From a bacterium Ga0077546 (GTDB lineage: Bacteria > Cyanobacteriota > Vampirovibrionia > Obscuribacterales > Obscuribacteraceae): a DNA stretch of 7,557 nucleotides. Position numbers and translations under genes: made by a program. Location of the stretch: NCBI GenBank assembly GCA_001464165.1, contig LNEX01000017.1, positions 1 to 7,557 on the forward strand, given 5' to 3'. The notes beneath the pieces are model-generated. The model had not been told where the DNA came from. It was given only the letters and a program-made list of their open reading frames with translations, and searched no databases. This document shows positions 5,214-7,557 of this stretch, piece by piece (position 1 is the first letter of the stretch; every line of letters begins with the position of its first letter).

Positions 5214-5282
5214 GGGGATGCGCCATGGTTGGCTCCGAGACCTCAGACATCTCGGATGCGGGTTCGATTCCCGTCATCTCCA
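5214..5282 (+). ncRNA. tRNA-like cloverleaf element (69 nt)
   Basis: A 7-bp acceptor-type stem GGGGATG (5214-5220) pairs with CATCTCC (5275-5281), one G-T. A D-arm-like GCCA/TGGC (5222-5225/5230-5233) follows, then a central hairpin TCCGAGA/TCTCGGA (5234-5240/5250-5256) with a 9-nt loop. A textbook T arm GCGGG-TTCGATT-CCCGT (5258-5274) is next, and an A in the discriminator position (5282). Read as a tRNA, the loop CTCAGAC would place CAG as anticodon with U33 and A37, but that stem has a C-A mismatch, the D loop is only 4 nt and the variable region is odd; CCA is not encoded. The 3' half also resembles a tmRNA end. It may be a degenerate tRNA, a tRNA mimic, or a tRNA-derived attachment site. 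Confidence 0.4.
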
Positions 5283-5638
5283 GTGTCGCCGCCGTTAACC
5301 CAGATTGCCCCACCCTGCGGCAGGTTTTAGAGCCGTTTCGCGGCAAATTTCAGACATGCGCGATCAGCGCTACCTTTTTGCCCTCCGGTCCCGGATCAAC
5401 CCTGTCACATTTTTGCTGTAGTTTTTTGCTGCGGATGCAGCGCGCGGAAGAGGCACTGACGCGCAACCTTTTGGCTGCTCTCGGAGCGAAGCGGAGCCTT
5501 AGCGGACGGTCCGACCGGAGGGAGGGTGGCTTTACCGTTCGGTAAGGCAAGATACAGTGGGGACGGTTACCCCACTAAAAAGCCCACCATGCGAGCGCTT
5601 TGCGCCTTGGTTGGCTAGGGGAAATCCGGTATCGGACC
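5283..5638. other. Structured non-coding region upstream of the mobilization genes (expected oriT zone)
   Basis: No credible gene is seen: the open frames here lack ribosome sites and look like shadows of structured DNA. The stretch holds several hairpins (GCTGC/GCAGC around 5430, TTACCG/CGGTAA and AGTGGGG/CCCCACT listed separately). It also has a 9-bp inverted pair CCTCCGGTC (5382-5390) and GACCGGAGG (5513-5521). Because relaxosome genes usually lie beside their oriT, this is the likeliest place for it, but I recognise no nic consensus. Confidence 0.4.
5532..5576. repeat. Two adjacent inverted repeats, oriT candidate
   Basis: TTACCG (5532-5537) and CGGTAA (5540-5545) form one short hairpin. 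AGTGGGG (5556-5562) and CCCCACT (5570-5576) form a perfect 7-bp hairpin with a 7-nt loop containing CGGTTA. In many oriTs a hairpin lies just before the nic site; GGTAAGGCAAGA after the first hairpin is one possible position. No T-run follows on the coding strands, so these are not terminators. Confidence 0.35.
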
Positions 5639-5667
5639 TTGGTCGAATTTGCTATTGTTTATATTGT
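5639..5667 (+). promoter_or_regulatory. Candidate promoter of the mobilization genes
   Basis: TTGGTC (5639-5644) and TATTGT (5662-5667) are spaced 17 bp in an AT-rich stretch that stands out from its GC-rich surroundings, 25 bp before the RHH gene. Each hexamer has mismatches, and overlapping alternatives (TATATT, TGTATA) exist. The following RHH protein could repress it, as such proteins often do. Confidence 0.4.
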
Positions 5668-5691
5668 ATAGGTTAACGGCTTGGTGATGAC

Positions 5692-6132
5692 ATGGCAACC
5701 AAAAAACAGTACCAAGAGACCAGCGTGGGGCTGAATGAAAAGGACCGGGTGAGACTGGCCGAATTATCGCGCTTACAGGGGCGTACAAAGACCGAGGTTG
5801 CCCGTGAAGCTATCCGTTGGTACATGGACAACTATGAGCAGATTAAAAACCAATCCAGGGATTCTGAGGTGGCTCAGGCTATTCGTTATGCCACCGACCA
5901 GATAGTCAAGGCGATAAATAGCGGCGTCGAGCGTATTTGTCGGATGCTGGCCAGGCAAGGGGCTCAGATCGGAACCCTATACGAGTTTTCGTATATGGTC
6001 CTGCCTGATGATCCCAGCGCCGTGGCAGTCTTTGAAGCTGCCAGCTCCAAGGCAAAACAGAACCAGCGCAAACACGTCGAGCGTGACGAAGCCGAACTAG
6101 CTGAGTCCATGAAGAAGGTCCTGACCAAGTGA
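5692..6132 (+). CDS. Ribbon-helix-helix relaxosome accessory protein (MobC/TraJ-like role)
   Basis: 146 aa. The N-terminal part (about 10-50: TSVGLNEKDRVRLAELSRLQ, then GRTKTEVAREAIRWYM) has the beta strand and two helices of a CopG/MetJ-type ribbon-helix-helix DNA-binding domain. The rest is helical, with a basic, glutamine-rich C-terminus (about 117-146) and no membrane segment. The ATG at 5692 is preceded by GGTGA at suitable spacing. The gene overlaps the relaxase start by 4 nt (GTGA). By position and fold it would bind oriT and help load the relaxase, and probably autoregulate the operon. RHH antitoxins have the same domain, but no toxin-like gene is adjacent and the relaxase partner makes the relaxosome role much more likely. 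Confidence 0.8.
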   Translation: MATKKQYQETSVGLNEKDRVRLAELSRLQGRTKTEVAREAIRWYMDNYEQIKNQSRDSEVAQAIRYATDQIVKAINSGVERICRMLARQGAQIGTLYEFSYMVLPDDPSAVAVFEAASSKAKQNQRKHVERDEAELAESMKKVLTK

Positions 6133-7557
6133 TAGTAATCAAGCACAGCTATATTTCATCCAGGGACAGGCAGAGCCGCAAAGGTGGAAAGCCGTCCAAG
6201 GCTGCCGCTGTGGGAAGGGCGTTGGCTCACTTGAAGTACATCCAACACCGCCCAGGAGAAGACCGGGGCGACGGCGGGCGCGAGTTCTTCGGCGAAGGTG
6301 ACGATGAACTGAGCGCGCTACGTCTGCGAAAAGCAGTGCGGGAGATGAGGGATAGCAAAGTTGTCGTCCACAAATTGACACTTGCCCCTGAGATAAACCC
6401 CGCAGACAAGAAGGCTTTCACCCGCGAGGTGATGCAGAAAATCGCCGAGGAAAAGGGGCAGGACTTTGTCTGGATGGCAGTTGAGCACGGCAATACAGAA
6501 CACCATCACATCCACGTTGTAATTCTGGGTAAGGACAAAAACGGCAAGGATGTACGAATTGACAAGAAAGACTACGACAAACTCAAGGACTATGGCGACC
6601 GTTTTTTAGAGCGGCAGCACCCGCTAGAGTTTGAACGGGCGCGGGTTGAGCGCGAGAGAAAAGAACGCGAGCGAATAGAGGCGAGAAAGCGAGACCGTGA
6701 AACCGAACGCCAGGAGCGCATTCGGGACGGTTTAGAGCTGCCCTGGATGCACAAAAAAATTATCCGAGAACAGCTAGAGCCTTATGCCAAGTGGAAAGAG
6801 AAGCAGGAAGAAAAAGAGCGTGTAGAGGCGGGCAAAGATAAAACGCCGGATAACCAGCCGGACAAGCCTTATTTTCAGGACACTATTGAAGCTGCCGGTA
6901 AAGACTGGAGCAAGCAAAACACGCTTGCAGAGCTGCGGGAGTTAAATCAATACCTCTGGGACAACCATGACGAACGAATAGACAAGCCGGAATACAAAAA
7001 ACTTGTCGCCTGGATCAAAGAGAAAGAACGAGAAGCCGAGCGCAAACTAGACCAAAAGGACGAGAAAGGCGGCGAGCAAGAGAAGCCCGAAACGCCCGAG
7101 AAACAAAAGGACTACTTTGAGTACGACGGCAAGAGATATAGCAAAGGCAGCTCCTATGAGAAGTTGGCCGGCCTCGCTAATCGTTTGCGGGACAAGGACG
7201 CCGAGCGTTTACCAATCGAGGACTACCAGCGATTGAGAGGTTGGGTTGAGAATGCAGACCGTGCCAGATGGTCGGGCGTCATTGAAAAGCAAATGGCACT
7301 GGAACACAAAAAATTTGAGCGCAGTACCAACAACATGAAGGATAAATCTCTGGAAGGGGGGAGGGTTATAGAACCCGAACTATCCCGGCTTATGGGAAAT
7401 CCGTTTGTGAAAATAGTCATGTTTGAGGGAGCACTGGCCGCCGAAATCTTGAAGTCGATACCGCTGGATGATCGCAATAGAGACTATCTGAAAGAAGGTC
7501 GTGAGGGGCTGGAATCCGCCAAGCGCGACAAGCTGCAAGAACACAATAAACCTGGCC
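6129..7557 (+). CDS. Relaxase (HUH, three-histidine; VirD2/MOBP-like), 3' end cut by the window
   Basis: GTG start at 6129 overlaps the RHH stop; the frame stays open for 476 codons to the window edge. Catalytic features: Tyr candidates at 8 (HSYIS) and 37 (HLKYIQHR), a strand VVVHKLTLAPE at 78-88, and the metal-binding three-His motif EHGNTEHHHIHVVI at 119-132 (His120, His127, His129). The pattern FTREVM...WMAVEHGNT...HIHV matches what I know of VirD2-like/DUF3363 relaxases, but the exact MOB class is uncertain. After the nuclease domain comes a highly charged Arg/Glu helix (about 165-200). Two copies of a module of about 50 aa follow (248-296 and 329-376, sharing YF...GK..SK...L..L). It would nick oriT, stay on the 5' end and pilot the strand. 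No primase or helicase motif is in view. Confidence 0.88.
   Translation, partial: MIVIKHSYISSRDRQSRKGGKPSKAAAVGRALAHLKYIQHRPGEDRGDGGREFFGEGDDELSALRLRKAVREMRDSKVVVHKLTLAPEINPADKKAFTREVMQKIAEEKGQDFVWMAVEHGNTEHHHIHVVILGKDKNGKDVRIDKKDYDKLKDYGDRFLERQHPLEFERARVERERKERERIEARKRDRETERQERIRDGLELPWMHKKIIREQLEPYAKWKEKQEEKERVEAGKDKTPDNQPDKPYFQDTIEAAGKDWSKQNTLAELRELNQYLWDNHDERIDKPEYKKLVAWIKEKEREAERKLDQKDEKGGEQEKPETPEKQKDYFEYDGKRYSKGSSYEKLAGLANRLRDKDAERLPIEDYQRLRGWVENADRARWSGVIEKQMALEHKKFERSTNNMKDKSLEGGRVIEPELSRLMGNPFVKIVMFEGALAAEILKSIPLDDRNRDYLKEGREGLESAKRDKLQEHNKPG

Noticed and set aside
5214..5282. A complete tmRNA gene
   Set aside because: Only the 3' T-arm and acceptor resemble tmRNA; there is no tag reading frame or pseudoknot region in the 69 nt.
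5225..5550. Open frames of 66-106 aa on both strands
   Set aside because: They read through the tRNA-like unit and hairpins, lack ribosome sites and show no domain; typical antisense-tRNA-like peptides.
5556..5576. AGTGGGG/CCCCACT hairpin as a terminator
   Set aside because: It is followed by AAAA on the plus strand, and on the minus strand the T-run comes before the stem, so neither strand gives a stem followed by a T-run.

Overview
The window looks like part of a mobilizable broad-host-range plasmid (or plasmid-like element) from a proteobacterium, carrying nested transposons. The organism is inferred, not shown. The grounds are a class 1 integron/Tn402-type terminus, a DDE transposase + AAA ATPase + serine resolvase transposon, a relaxosome protein + relaxase pair, and small dense plasmid-type genes with moderate GC. 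No replication gene is in view.

Layout. (1) 1-156: the outer end of a Tn402/Tn5053-family element, recognised from memory as the class 1 integron IRi end. The rest of that element lies left of the window. (2) 157-about 3642: a second, older transposon whose left part has been split by the Tn402-like insertion. It carries a serine resolvase (261-818), a Mu/TniA-type DDE transposase (815-2461) and a MuB/TniB-type AAA+ ATPase (2464-3438). The three genes are co-directional and overlapping or nearly touching. They end in an array of about 20-bp repeats (3472-3585) that looks like the transposase-binding right terminus. The Tn402 end lies about 100 bp upstream of the resolvase gene, in what should be its res site; this is the known 'res-site hunter' preference of Tn402/Tn5053 elements. 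(3) about 3643-4680: presumed plasmid backbone. It has a large two-arm inverted repeat, a 56-aa cysteine-containing protein followed by a strong terminator, and two translationally coupled small membrane proteins. (4) 4681-5021, minus strand: a 58-aa helical protein and a possible 35-aa peptide. (5) 5022-5691: a largely non-coding, highly structured stretch with two diverged tRNA-like units in inverted orientation around a terminator-like hairpin, then further hairpins and a promoter-like site upstream of the mobilization genes. An oriT is expected here but I cannot pin a nic site. (6) 5692-7557: a ribbon-helix-helix protein and, overlapping it by 4 nt, a three-histidine relaxase that runs off the right edge.

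How the parts work together. In the transposon, the transposase would join ends to target, the ATPase would choose target DNA, and the resolvase would separate cointegrates. In the plasmid part, the RHH protein would bind oriT and help the relaxase nick and lead the strand during mobilization. The small membrane and cysteine proteins are unassigned accessory genes. The least explained part is the paired tRNA-like structure at 5074-5301.
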